From: Gnetum montanum
Lineage: Eukaryota; Streptophyta; Gnetopsida; Gnetales; Gnetaceae
NCBI GenBank assembly: GCA_015680685.1
Contig: MNCI01036516.1
Coordinates: 21,949-59,827 of the forward strand
Direction: 5' to 3'
DNA length: 37,879 bases
The position numbers and the translations under genes are program-made. Of the stretch, positions 21,252 to 31,772 are shown piece after piece. Under the pieces are notes generated by a model, which was given only the letters and a program-made list of their open reading frames with translations, searched no databases and was not told where the DNA came from. Positions within the stretch are counted from its first letter, which is position 1, and every line of letters begins with the position of its first letter.

Positions 21252-23237
21252 ATGCCTCTCCTACAAGATCCCGATAATGTCACACTTAGTGAGAAAGTTC
21301 ATTGGAGAACCAACGAACTATATGACGATGAAGATTGGAGTACACAACCTGAAGTGGGGGTTTCTTATAAACATGAACGAAAGCAACATCATCCCAACAC
21401 ACGAAAGCATAACTTACCTGATGATGATGAACCCCTATTGGCCACTACAAGCTTAACACAAATACAAGAGGCTATTCGAATCTCACGTAGGCATCGTAAA
21501 GAGATCCGTATACCTAGGCTTGATTTAAACAACTTTCCTAAATTTTTAGGAGGCTATGACTTAGATCTGCATCAACATTTACAAGCCTTCTACGATGCCT
21601 ACGCATGGAACAACATTGATAATGGTTGGCAAAAACGTAAACTCTTCCCTATGACACTCGTTGACCAAGCAAAAGTATGGTATAGATCGTTAAAACCAAA
21701 TTCAATACGATGCTGGTCAACAATGGTAGAAGTTTTTAAGGAAAAATATCAAACCTATGCAAGAGTGTCAACCTTGAGGAAACAAATCCAAGGATGGAAA
21801 CAAGCACAACATGAACCCTTGGACATGACCTTAGAAAGATATTACGCATTGTTAAACAACTATCCAGGCCATGGGTTTTCCGAGGAAAGGCTAGCGTACC
21901 ATATCATTGATGGCCTACATAATAAGACAAGAGAGGCCTTAAGAATGTATGCCCAAGTTCAACTATACAAACTATGAACCCATCAAGTCCAAGAGCTTAT
22001 TAAGCGGGTAGCAAAAGAAGAAGGAGATATGGCTAGATGGGAGAGTGTTGAAAAACATCAACAGGACCAAAATCTCAACCTAACAAAGGTCCATGATCAT
22101 AAAAAGGAGAAATGAACCAATCTCAAGGTGGAAACATCATCTTTGCCAACACAACAAACATTGGAAGAAGCTAAGGCAAAGATCAATAAGATGTTGGAAT
22201 GGACGTATAAAAAGTGTGGAGAATACATCGATATCATTAGAGATAGAGTTTTGACAACCCAGGAAGTAGGACAAAACATTAAACAAAGGGTAGAAGAGAA
22301 TAGGGATAAGAACTCAACTGCCAATCATACGTATCAATGTAATATTTGCTTGTATAATCACCCCAAAGGTCAATGTCCAATCTTGTCACATTTACATGAG
22401 CATTGGGGAGGAATGTTACATCTAGAGTTTGTACAAACATACTGTGTCCAACCACAGTGGTCAAAAACCTCAATTGTGGGGGAGGCCACCACCAACTGGA
22501 CCATACCCTTTGTATGTCCCAACGCAAAATGCTTATTATGTTCAACACCCTATTTCTCCAAAGGAATCAGCATCCTCTACCTCACCTCATCGTTATCATT
22601 CTCCCGAGTACTATCCACCGATGTCCTCTCCAAGAAGATCACCACCTCATGTGCCTTACACTTCTCCTCAACCTCAATATTCTCATACTTCATCCCCTTC
22701 TGCATCACCGCCAGCTATGCTAAAATATTTTGCACCACAACACCAACCGCAAACGTTACTTATGCTACTACTATCAACAGCAGTGGAGGTCCTTCACAAC
22801 ATCGAAGGCATCCCTTCTTTAGATGTGACCGCCGAAAGGGACACCACGGTTCAGAAACCACTGCATCCACCAACTCAGCACAAATCCAACACTGTGGTGC
22901 ATCTTCCTCTTTGAACCCAACACCTCATGTTACTCTATCTGAGCCACTAATCAACAATCCAACCACCATTGGGCCTAATGAATATTGCCACATGGGGAGA
23001 CATGTTGATCCTTGCATATCATCTTTTAGTCATAAGTACCATAGTGGGTCAACTCCTTATAAATTAACCACATCTTATAACTTGCCCTACTATGTCAACT
23101 CTAATCAAGTGTGTGAACCCCAATGGGGTAAGTATGAACAGGCCCCAATATTTTCAACATGTAAGGATCCCCACCTTCCATTTATTAATTCTAGCCATGC
23201 TCAACCGTTTAGTTATGGGGGATATCCTTCATTCTAA
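21252..23237 (+). pseudogene. gag: Element B gag, nearly intact with two in-frame stops and a frame excursion
   Basis: ATG 21252 (MPLLQDPDNVTLSEK) opens a frame of about 660 codons to TAA 23235-23237. It is broken only by TGA at 21975-21977 and TGA near 22113. Residues about 90-235 are the retrotransposon-gag core: LDLNNFPKFLGGYDLDLHQH, then KLFPMTLVDQAKVWYRSLKP, then a helix ending HIIDGLHNKTREAL. A zinc knuckle CNICLYNHPKGQC (C-X2-C-X3-H-X4-C, at 22338) has the spacing seen in Athila gag. After it a Pro/Ser-rich segment is open in another frame (22429-22710), so two compensating indels are likely. The C-terminal frame resumes with RRHPFFRCDRRKG. The role is capsid assembly and RNA packaging. 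Confidence 0.82.
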
Positions 23238-24203
23238 CAACACAGAATTAGTAAATGTTTTTCTATTTCTTTAATTTTTCAACTTTTTATTTTTTAGTTT
23301 TTTACCTTTTAATTTATTGTTTTATCTTTTTGTCTTTTTATCTTTTTATGAGAAATCTCATCTACAAAGAAAACACTCATGTGACTCATTGGTTGAGGTG
23401 TTGTTCNGTAGCTTGGTTGTACTAAGATCCTTGTAGATCTAACAAAAAATGGAAGTAAGAGTATTAAAGGCACCAAAAAACAAGAGAAGAAGAGAGAAGA
23501 GAGAGTGTGCCAAAGCGGCCAAACAAAAAGTATGCCGCAAAGAAATTCCAAGTCACTCCTCCCTTGCACAAAACGCCAAGTGATCGTGCCTTGCTGTCAT
23601 GGTGCTCTTATGGTTGTCCATCATTGGATAAAATGATGTGATGTCACTGATCAGAGGATGGTCTTGGTCTTGATCTTGCAATGATGAGTTAATGACACCT
23701 TAATCATTCTTTACATGCAGGATTCATTGTGCCCTAAGTCAATTACCTCACGTCCCAATCTTTGCAATCCCTCCTCTAATTCATTCCATCTCGCTGTTCA
23801 TGTATTTGTGACTCATGTTTTGTATAGCATTGAATTCATACCTCATCACGGTGGTATCTACATGTGTGTGTTTTGTTGCATTGGTATAGATTACATTTAA
23901 CCCTTCTAGTGCCTACGGACATTTTAAGGTGTGGTTACGCAAGGGCATATAGGTTAGAACCTACTTTGGGGAGGACCCACTTGCGTGACTTTTGTAATTT
24001 GTACTTTTTGCAAGCCACCACATCATCTTATACCCTCCAAGTACTTCATTGCCAAATCTATTCTTTCCTTTGTCATCATTTTATCCAACGTTCCTCAAAA
24101 CCAGGTCCTCCATTAAACTTTTAGGGCAACTTCCTTGAAAAATCTCTAACTCTAAAATCACACTAAGTAAGGAATTCAACATTTATTAAAGGCAATGAGT
24201 AAG
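23238..24203 (+). other. Noncoding spacer of element B
   Basis: This is 1 kb between gag and the second ORF, where pol would be expected, with no coding signature. It begins T-rich and has an N at 23407. It shares GTAGATCTAACAAAAAATGG and GGGAGGACCCACT with the spacer of element A. Confidence 0.65.
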
Positions 24204-24266
24204 GTATGAAATCATTGAAATGTTTTCAAATAACCTTACTAACAATAGATCTTTGTGTGATTATAG
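24204..24266 (+). other. Candidate mini-intron before the second ORF of element B
   Basis: Donor AAG/GTATGA follows ATGAGTAAG. A branch-point-like TACTAAC lies at 24237-24243, about 24 bases before the acceptor GATTATAG/ATGG. Length is 63 bases, against 62 in element A. All three signals fit a small plant intron. Splicing itself is inferred. Confidence 0.5.
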
Positions 24267-24701
24267 ATGGTCCTAAAAGGAGACAACAAGGAGGACCTTC
24301 TCAAGGTGCAACCAAACAACCTGGGGGAGGCAGAGGCCGAGGACCTCATGCAAAACATGTAGAGCAGAAGTCCATCATTCAGCATCCATCATGAAACTCC
24401 TATTACTGCATAATCTATCCAAGTAAAGGGATGAGAGGTCAAGGCCCGAGCCTATGAAGAGGAATGATGGCTATTTGCAGCATGGCATGTCAAGGCCAAT
24501 CAAGTGTTCCAGCAGCTGTCGTGTCCATGAAAAGTGCCAACTCCATCAAACATTGGAACATCAGCATGGAAGACTCATAATCCTCAAATAGAAGAGGAGA
24601 AACGTCAGGTGCTTCTTCAATGGCATCAATCTCAGAAGCCTGATGCACAAGATAAAGGAAAGGCACCCATGGAGGAGCCACCACTACTGGGAACCCCATG
24701 A
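24267..24701 (+). pseudogene. Element B second ORF, ends only (central 2.3 kb deleted)
   Basis: The start aligns with the element A second ORF but lacks one A in an A run, so the frame shifts. The corrected reading gives a glycine/arginine-rich N terminus (GGPSQGATKQPGGGRGRG). Around 24415-24440 the sequence jumps to the C-terminal part (ARAYEEE, later APMEEPP) and ends at TGA 24699-24701, at the same point as in A. The plant-transposon-protein domain and coiled coil are gone, so this is a deletion derivative. Confidence 0.7.
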
Positions 24702-24875
24702 GTTCCACAAGTTTTGTCTTTTGTGTCTATGTCCAAATTTTGTTTAATTCTCCACTACGGCATGAATAAATTTCTAGTCAGTTAATAATCCCATACCTAT
24801 CCACTGTGTATTCAATTGAGCTTGTTCCTCACCTTCTTTGACTCGAGGACGAGTTTTTACTCAGTCATGGGACTA

Positions 24876-25763
24876 TGATGAAGCGCTATATAGTCAATGC
24901 GTTGACTAGGCCGTGTATACGGGGCCTCGTATACCCAGCCACATCGACGTGGGCCCATCGACATAGCCTTCCTGCATCGATGTGGCCCTGTTTACGCAGC
25001 CGCCTATCCTGGCCTATAAATAAGAGGGCCTTTCGCCTCATTTAGGCAGCTTCGAGTTAGTTGTAGTGGAGCTCTTGCATTTTTTTCGTAGGAGTTAGAT
25101 TATTTTCCCAAGTGCATGCCCACAGTGTGATGCTTGTAATTGTAGGACACCTTTATTTGAGTGTGACATACTTGGACACGCACATGATCAACAATAAAGA
25201 TCGATATTACTTCATCATTGCAGCATTCATTTAGTTTAATTATTTAATTTTTATTATTAATTCTTATTTTTATTTATTATTTTCTTAGTTAATATTTCTT
25301 TACCATCATTTACTGTTCTTGTTGTTAACTGCGGAATGAGTACGACTTAATCACGAGCATTTAAGTGTGACTACTTGGTAACTTAGTAGCATACCTAGGA
25401 TTTACGCTTGGTAATCCCAGCAGTAGTTGTGCATGAGGTCCAAGATGTGTATAGATGATTAAGGAATGGATGCTCATTGCACTTAGTAAGCTTAGACTTC
25501 ATTTCCTATTACTCATTAGTTTAATCAATATTATTTTCCATTGTCTCTAGGAGTAGCACTAATTTAGGATCACATCATATGCCTCACTCTAGACTAAACC
25601 ATACATGACAAATAAAATACTAGTCTAGGTGGGAAGATAGCGAACTGTGATCAACGTGTAACTATCTAGATACCACAATTAGCCTATCCGCGGAGTTTGA
25701 TCGGATCATGCGTGAACACTTGTATTCGTATGGTTGAGTGTAGGGGTACCTCGCCGCTCATCA
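24876..25763 (+). repeat. 3' LTR of element B (full length)
   Basis: This 888-bp LTR follows GGGACTA, the likely polypurine tract, preceded by the CTCGAGGACGAG context common before plant Gypsy 3' LTRs. TATAAATA lies at 25015-25022 and AATAAAG in R. It ends CTCATCA and is followed by TAGGT. Confidence 0.9.
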
Positions 25764-25768
25764 TAGGT

Positions 25769-26228
25769 GATATCTATACATAAATACATGTATATAATTA
25801 TGCTAATTTAAAATATATGTAGATATTATCTTTTTAAATGTTTTGTATTATAGTCATATTATAAATTTACAAGCCTTTTAAAAAATTAAAATTTAATTTA
25901 AAAATTATACTTAAATTTCTTATGAAAATAACTATGTTTTAAATATTTCTAATTATATAGATAATTTGTAATGAATCAAACAAATAGTCTAGTTAAATAA
26001 ATATTAAGAAATGCTTAAAATTGAACCTTTAATTATATATATCCTTAGATTTTGCACTAATGTAAAACTTTAACTATACATGCCTTTTACCTTACAACTA
26101 ATATGAATAGTTATGAAAGGTGACTTAGTAGATTATCTTATTTTTTAACAAATATTATATAAAAAACAAATTACATGTTCAAGTTACACTTGCATTAATT
26201 ACTAATTAGAGCATGTGATGTGTGGTTT
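25769..26228. other. AT-rich DNA between element B and solo LTR C
   Basis: There is no frame or repeat to report. It is strongly AT-rich throughout. Confidence 0.55.
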
Positions 26229-26233
26229 GCAAG

Positions 26234-27130
26234 TGATGAGTGGCGAGGTACCCCTACACTCAACTATACGAATACAAGCATTTCACACACGATTCGGTCA
26301 AACTCCGCAGACGGGCTAGTTGTGGTATCTAGATAGTTACTCATTGATCGAAATTCACTATCTTCCCACCTAGACTAGTATTTGCTTTTTCATGTATGGT
26401 TTAGTCTAGAGTGAGATGTATGATGTGTTCCTAAACTAATGCTAGTCCTAGAAGCGATGGAAAATAATCTTAGCTAAGTTAGGAGGAAAAGGAGAGAGAA
26501 TTAGGTTAAGAGGAAATAGGGGGAGAGAATCTAAGCTAGCCTAAGTGCAATGAGCATCTATTCCTCAATCATCCGTACACATCTTGGACCTTGTGCACAA
26601 CTACTACTAGGATTACCAAGCATAGATCCTAGGTATGCTACTGGGTTACCAAGTAGTCACACTTAAATGCTCATGATTAAGTTGTACTTATTTTTCGTTT
26701 AAGGAGTTTAGGGTGAAGAAATATTAACTATGAAGGCAATAAATAACAATAACAATTAAATAATTAAACTAAGTGAATGCTGCAATGATGAAGTAATCTC
26801 AATCTTTATTTCTGGTCATGTGCGTGTCCAAGTACGTCACACTCGAATAAGGATGCCGTACAATTACAATCATCACACTATGGGCATGCACTAAGAGAAA
26901 GGGTTGAGAGAGAAAAGTGACAAAAAGACTCTACTCTAACACTAAACTAACTCACTATAAACTAACTAAAGACTCTTCTTCCCATGTGCCTACATGTGTA
27001 TTTATAGGCCCATGCAAGAACCACGATATCCCATATCCAATATCATTCTTGGGTGCGATATCGTGTACCCGATATCACGTATTCGATATCATGGGTTTGA
27101 TATCACAACCAGATGAATCACGATTCATCA
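26234..27130 (-). mobile_element. Solo LTR C, family 1, reverse orientation
   Basis: This 897-bp LTR starts (plus strand) TGATGAGTGGCGAGG and ends GATTCATCA, the reverse complement of the family-1 LTR ends. It is flanked by GCAAG (26229-26233) and ACAAG (27131-27135), a target duplication with one mismatch. No internal sequence is attached on either side, so it is a solo LTR from recombination. Its U3 belongs to the GATATC type. The TATA box is at 26999-27006 on the minus strand. Confidence 0.88.
27025..27104 (-). repeat. 14-bp GATATC array in U3 of solo LTR C
   Basis: GATATC (or AATATC) starts at 27025, 27039, 27057, 27071, 27085 and 27099. The spacings are 14, 18, 14, 14 and 14 bases. It lies directly upstream of the minus-strand TATA box. 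The bases between the cores vary freely. Confidence 0.85.
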
Positions 27131-27135
27131 ACAAG

Positions 27136-28530
27136 TTAAAGATTTGATTTTAATAGGCATCAAAATTTCATAATCAAAATTCCGTAGTAACTTATGCTTA
27201 CTAATCTTTGCTTCTTCTATTGATGTAGAATTTTTTGTTGATTTCTCAAAATGTAGATTTACAAGCAAGTAAAAAAGAATTGTATTGCCTTCTTCTAGTA
27301 ATATTGATGCAATTAAGACACATAATTTTATATCTCCTAATGATGTATATGAGTCATCGGTTGTTGATCTTTTATCACAAGAAAGGTGATATCAAACCCC
27401 ACCCATGCTAGGCTTCCTAGCTACATATATGGTAGATTTAGTAGGGGAAAAGAGAGAGGGGTAAGATGGGAGGTTTTACACATTTTCTTTCAACATTGGT
27501 ATGGGGGAAGGGGTTAAAACCTAATGTGGAAATTTAAACTTTCCACAAAAGGATGGTTTGGGAAGTTGCCAAGCACCTTCAACTTCAACTTCCATGCTAG
27601 GCTTCTATTGTAGGGGGTATGAGTGGTAGCGTTGGGATTTGAAGGTTTTAATTTTAGAATTGTAGGGTTTTGAAACAAAAGGTAATGTTGGCAATATGGA
27701 AAACTAATTTAGACATAGAAATTAGGTAAAGGTCCAACTTCTAGCACTAGTAAATTATAGTGATTAAAAATTTCAGTAGCTAGAAAACCAGAATTTCCAA
27801 TGTAATAGCCTTAACCTCAAATCTATAGGGCCTTTGAAAAATGGAATCTAAGGTGCCTTGGATAGTCTAGGAGATCACCCAATGAATTAGAAAATGTAAA
27901 ATGTGGGTAGAAAAATAAAAATGCAATGTAGATATGAGAAAAGAAATGCATTGAAATGGAACAAATAAATCAATCTTGCACACAAATAGAACTATAAACT
28001 TTATTTTTTAAAAATAAGAATTGTTTAGGAAATATGTATAAAAATGTGCTTGGGGTAGCAAGGGGCTTCACTTTAGTGGAGGAATGGAATTCATTACTCC
28101 ACAATTTAGATGCTCCACAACTCCCAATGCTTTTGAACATTTGTTGCCTCTTGTACTAGATCTACAACATTGGTGTTATAGGAGGGATGTAACAATGGAT
28201 ATGGAGCTTCCATGTTGGGGATTTAGAAAGCTCTATGTGTGTTCAAAGCTCTTGAATGCAAAATGCTTGCAAAAACACCAAAGTGTGTCAGTGCCAAGGG
28301 GGTGGAACTTGAAAATGGTATTTGGGGTTAGTTTATATAGGGGTTTTGCCTTAATTTTTGTTACAAATTGGCTACAAATTAGGCTACAAAGCTACTGCAA
28401 ATTGACTACAAATATCTATTATGTTTCAAGTGGGGTAGGTGCCAAAATCTAGGGGGATTACCAGATATAGTAAGTGTCATGCCCCCATGGCCATTGCATT
28501 TACTAAAAATAGTAACAAGGGGATGGCATC
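27136..28530. other. Unassigned DNA with a possible minus-strand promoter
   Basis: No protein is recognised. A 122-codon plus frame at 28084-28452 has no family resemblance. A minus-strand TATATAAAC (28331-28339) lies just downstream of a short repeat of CTACAAATT units (28361-28413), so the area may be a decayed LTR in minus orientation. The phrase CCATGCTAGGCTTC appears twice (about 27402 and 27590) and resembles the unit of the minisatellite at 28584. Confidence 0.35.
28361..28413 (+). repeat. Short degenerate repeat of CTACAAATTGG units
   Basis: There are about five imperfect units of 10-12 bases (TTACAAATTGG, CTACAAATTAGG, CTACAAAG, CTGCAAATTGA, CTACAAAT). They lie upstream of a minus-strand TATA-like box. 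Confidence 0.65.
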
Positions 28531-28583
28531 CATACTAGAGGAAGATCATCTAGGCTAGGGGGAATATTTTCTACATTAGGAGC

Positions 28584-28790
28584 AGATCTTATAGGTTGGT
28601 GGAGATCTTCCATGCTAGGAGTAGATCTTCCAAGATTTGGCGAGGGGGGTGTGGGAGGGAAGAGATGGAGAGATCTTTCATGCTAGGAGGAGATCTTCCA
28701 TGCTGGAAATAGATCTTCCAAGTTGGGGGAAGTTTTTATGTTAGAAGTAGATCTTCCAGGCTAAGGGAGGATCTTCCACACTAGAGGTAG
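28584..28790 (+). repeat. 20-bp degenerate minisatellite around AGATCTTCCA
   Basis: AGATCT starts at 28584, 28603, 28623, 28671, 28691, 28711 and 28749, and GGATCT at 28768. Steps are about 19-20 bases or multiples, apart from one 48-base interruption. The consensus unit is near AGATCTTCCATGCTAGGAGT. No coding function is evident. Confidence 0.75.
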
Positions 28791-28799
28791 ATGAGTTGT

Positions 28800-29130
28800 A
28801 CCCCCACGCATCCTAGCTGGGAATAGGTGTCTTCAACGTAGAAAATTCCATACCCCTCATAAAACCCATCAAAATGCCAATTTTGGCATCCCAAAAGGCA
28901 TTTTTAATTCCCCCAAAGCCCAAATATACACATGAAATCATTTTTTTCACTTAGGAAATGAGGTTTTTACCATTTATGAGTCATTTTTGTGTCTCAAAAG
29001 TATAAAGTATGTGAGATTTCACCTCATGGATTAGAATCCTCACATTTACAATGAAGTTTTACCTTGGGTTTTATGGGATGAGATTACAAAGGTAACAACA
29101 TAAAAATTTGATGGTGTTTCACAAAGGGGC
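28800..29130. other. Noncoding DNA before the gag relic
   Basis: Nothing is recognised apart from short C-rich and A-rich words. No primer site was found here. Confidence 0.45.
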
Positions 29131-29136
29131 AATAAC

Positions 29137-31098
29137 TTGGATTTCATAGTTATCAATAAGAATTTATACAACTTCCTCTATGCTAAGACAAAAACCAATC
29201 TATTGATACCATGCTCCAAATCTAATGCTAAGTGTCAATTCAAAATCAAATGCCAGGATGGAAAAGAATACATCCCATCCCCTTATGACCAAATCCCCAT
29301 CATAGAATTTTATGCACAAATGCTCATACAACTCATAGACGTTGATGTGTTTAGAGAGAAAATTAGTCTAGAGGATCATCAAGAAGAGGAAGATGAGTTT
29401 GAGGTTGAATAGGAGTCAGAAACCTTTATTGGAAGTCTTTTTCAATCTTTGGCTCCTTTTATAATTGCACTCAACTCTGTGTCTTTCACCTCATTGATGG
29501 AATAGATCCCTTAGTCCAACTCTTCTTCTATTCACTCTACCATGTTTGGGTCCACACCCATCATTGCCAAGCATAAGACCTAACTTGTGTCTCAATCAAC
29601 CTCCTTGTTCTCATCGATGTCCTTCACCATACAACCTAAATCTATTCATCAAGTCATGGTGATGTCTAACTCATCATCTCATTTTGTCATACTAGTAGGA
29701 TCCTCATTGGAACCCCAAGAAACACAAGCCTCTCATATTGTTTTTGTCCCCTTTGTGTCTCAAGTTCAGGCACAAACATCTTTCTCCTTGTTTAGCCCAC
29801 CTATGACCACCATAACCTAGCCTCTCCCTTTAATACTGTAGCCTATCGTGAGTCCACTAGCCTCACAATGTCTTCCTCAATTTTGAACACAAGCACCATA
29901 GCATATGGGGATGCTCGAAGGCTTGGATCAAGCTTTCTAAATGATCTAAGACCTTAATGAAGAACTTCAAAAACTTATAGCTAACACAACTTAGATGATC
30001 ATGGTTCCAAATTTCTACTAGGATGATCATATAAGCCCTACAATGCCTCAACTAACCTTGCCTACAAGCTTGCCTATTCCAAACTTCACCAAGTACAATG
30101 ATGAAGGGGATCCCAATGCACATCTAGTAACCTTCCCATCTAAGTGACTCTTTTTGTAGGCTTGGCCTCACTTAATATTATAGATTTTTCCCATGTTCCT
30201 TAAAGGAAAGTCCTTAGATTGGTACTAAAACTTGCCTAGAGGTTTCATCTCTTTCCTTGAGGACTTGATTAATCAAATTTTCAATTGCTTTAGATACAAC
30301 TTGAAGCCAAATGCCACGTTGGATCAACTAATGAAGGTGAGGCAGGGGCCACTTGAATTAGTCAAAAGGTTCATTAAAAGATGGAACTCAACACTCAATG
30401 AGATCCTGGAGCCTATTGTTGAAACTCACATCTTGGCCATCTAAAAGGAAGTAGTAAATGACTTTATCAAGTTGAAGCTATACTACCTAGAGCCTTGGTC
30501 ACTAACCTAATCCTTCTCACAAATAATAACATTGAGGAGGCAACTAAGGCTAGAAAAAAACTAGCCTACATTCCTATAAAAACCAACATGAAAGAAGGGA
30601 TACAAGGATAAAATGAAGCATGGACATGCAACCATGGCTATGGTAGCAAAAGACTCAAAATAAGGGGAGAGGCAAGGATCACCATCATGCAACACATCTT
30701 CCAACTCATCCTAACCATCCACTTTCTACACCTGAAATCAACCAAATATGCAAGGTTTCCTTTAAAGACCTCTGAACTCTTAGAATAGTTGCTTAGAAAA
30801 AAATATATACAACATAAAAAAACTATTTGAAGAGGCTTGAAAGAGGCATGATCATCTTTGTGACATAGCTAGAGACTCAATAATAGCTACCAAAGATGAT
30901 CCAAAGCCACCAAAGTACTTAAGACAGGATAGGTATTATCACTATCATCAAATGGTTGGTCATGATACCAATTTTTTCCTAGCATTAAAGGATGACCTCT
31001 AGAAGGTGATAGATCATGGGGAGTTGTTGATGAATGAGACCAACTCTACAAGAACCAATAAAAAATCCTATACCATAGTCTCATTTGAAGCACAATAA
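29137..31098 (+). pseudogene. gag: Gag relic of a Tat/Ogre-like Ty3/Gypsy element
   Basis: One plus frame runs from about 29137 to TAA 31096-31098 (about 650 codons) with many in-frame stops but no net frameshift. The acidic N-terminal part ends DHQEEEDEFEVE. A Ser/Pro/Gln-rich linker follows. The gag core is near 30058-30440: LPIPNFTKYNDEGDPNAHL, then LKGKSLDWY, then LMKVRQGPLELVKRFIKRWN. These match the layout of Tat-lineage gag (PKYDGKGDP-like, SLREYVxRFN-like). The late Cys/His knuckle is recognisable as HYHQMVGHDTN (about 30937) followed by LALKDDL, but the Cys positions are now Tyr and Phe. No RT follows. Confidence 0.65.
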
Positions 31099-31140
31099 AA
31101 TTTGAGCTCTTGGGTTTTGACTGCAAATTTTTCTGTGTTA

Positions 31141-31660
31141 AAACTTGGAAAATTATTTCTAAGTGTTGAGACCTTGCTCCCCATTATTGGGACTACGCTC
31201 TAGAGCATAGTTAACATAGTTGACACAAATGGCCTAGATTTGCAAGATTTTTCTAAGTGTTGATAGAAACTACAGAATTTTCTAAGTGTCCTAATTACAC
31301 TCTCATTGTTGGGACTATGCTCTAGAGTGTAGTCAATGTAGTCAACATAGGAATGGCTAGTTTTGTAGATTTGCCTAAGTGTTAAGGAAAAAGTTGTCAA
31401 GCCTGCTCGGCATGGAAGAAATAATTCAGAAAATTTTCTAACTTCTGAAGCTACGCTCCCTACTACACTCCAGAGCGTAGTTAGCATGGTTTGCATGAGG
31501 ATATCAATTTTTGCTAGATTTTTCAAAGTTTCAAGGCTATGCACTCACTATTAGGACTATGCTCTAGAGTGTAGTCAATGTAGTTTGCATTGAAACACAT
31601 CTTTCAGCAAAATTTGTCTAACTATTGGACTACACTCTAGAGCATAGTCATGTAGAATTG
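31141..31660 (+). repeat. Dispersed motif array, GCTCTAGAG with TAGTCAACATAG words
   Basis: The palindromic core CTCTAGAG (or CTCCAGAG), flanked by TACG/TATG and CATAG/GTAGTC, occurs near 31196, 31319, 31468, 31561 and 31635. It alternates with TTTTTCTAAGTGTTG words. Spacing is irregular (74-149 bases). The region lies after the gag relic. Confidence 0.55.
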
Positions 31661-31772
31661 TCATCAAAAGCCTCCAGAACTTAGCACCCACCTACATCTT
31701 AGCTCCAACATTCCTTTGGCAAGCAAGATTAGCAATTTGCATTTCTTTTGCAGTCCCCATTTGCAATTGTAC

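Larger units (their letters stand above)
20749..25763 (+). mobile_element. Element B: family-1 LTR retrotransposon, internally deleted
   Basis: LTRs beginning TGATGAAGCG and ending CTCATCA are bounded by a perfect 5-bp duplication TAGGT (20744-20748 and 25764-25768). It has the same order as element A: primer site, gag, spacer, second ORF, LTR. Gag is far better preserved than in A. The second ORF has lost about 2.3 kb, and no pol is present. The 5' LTR is about 520 bases shorter than the 3' LTR exactly at an N (21039). Another N lies at 23407. The element as assembled may therefore be missing sequence. Confidence 0.9.

Noticed and set aside
22400-22760. Possible programmed -1 frameshift in gag, since both A and B move from the Pro-rich frame to the same C-terminal frame
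   Set aside because: When the copies are aligned, the switch lies after the VTY block in A but before it in B. The shift points differ and no shared slippery site was seen. Independent indels are simpler.
20749-25763. The 5' and 3' LTR length difference in B as evidence of a different element at each end
   Set aside because: Both ends align, and the target duplication TAGGT is perfect. The difference falls at an N and is better explained by a gap.
28084-28452. A 122-codon plus frame as a gene
   Set aside because: There is no recognisable domain. It overlaps a short repeat and a minus-strand TATA-like box and has no splice or start context. It is probably chance.
28550-28790. CRISPR-like array (regular repeats near 28600 and 31200)
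   Set aside because: Units are degenerate, spacers are not unique sequences of constant length, and the context is plant transposon DNA.
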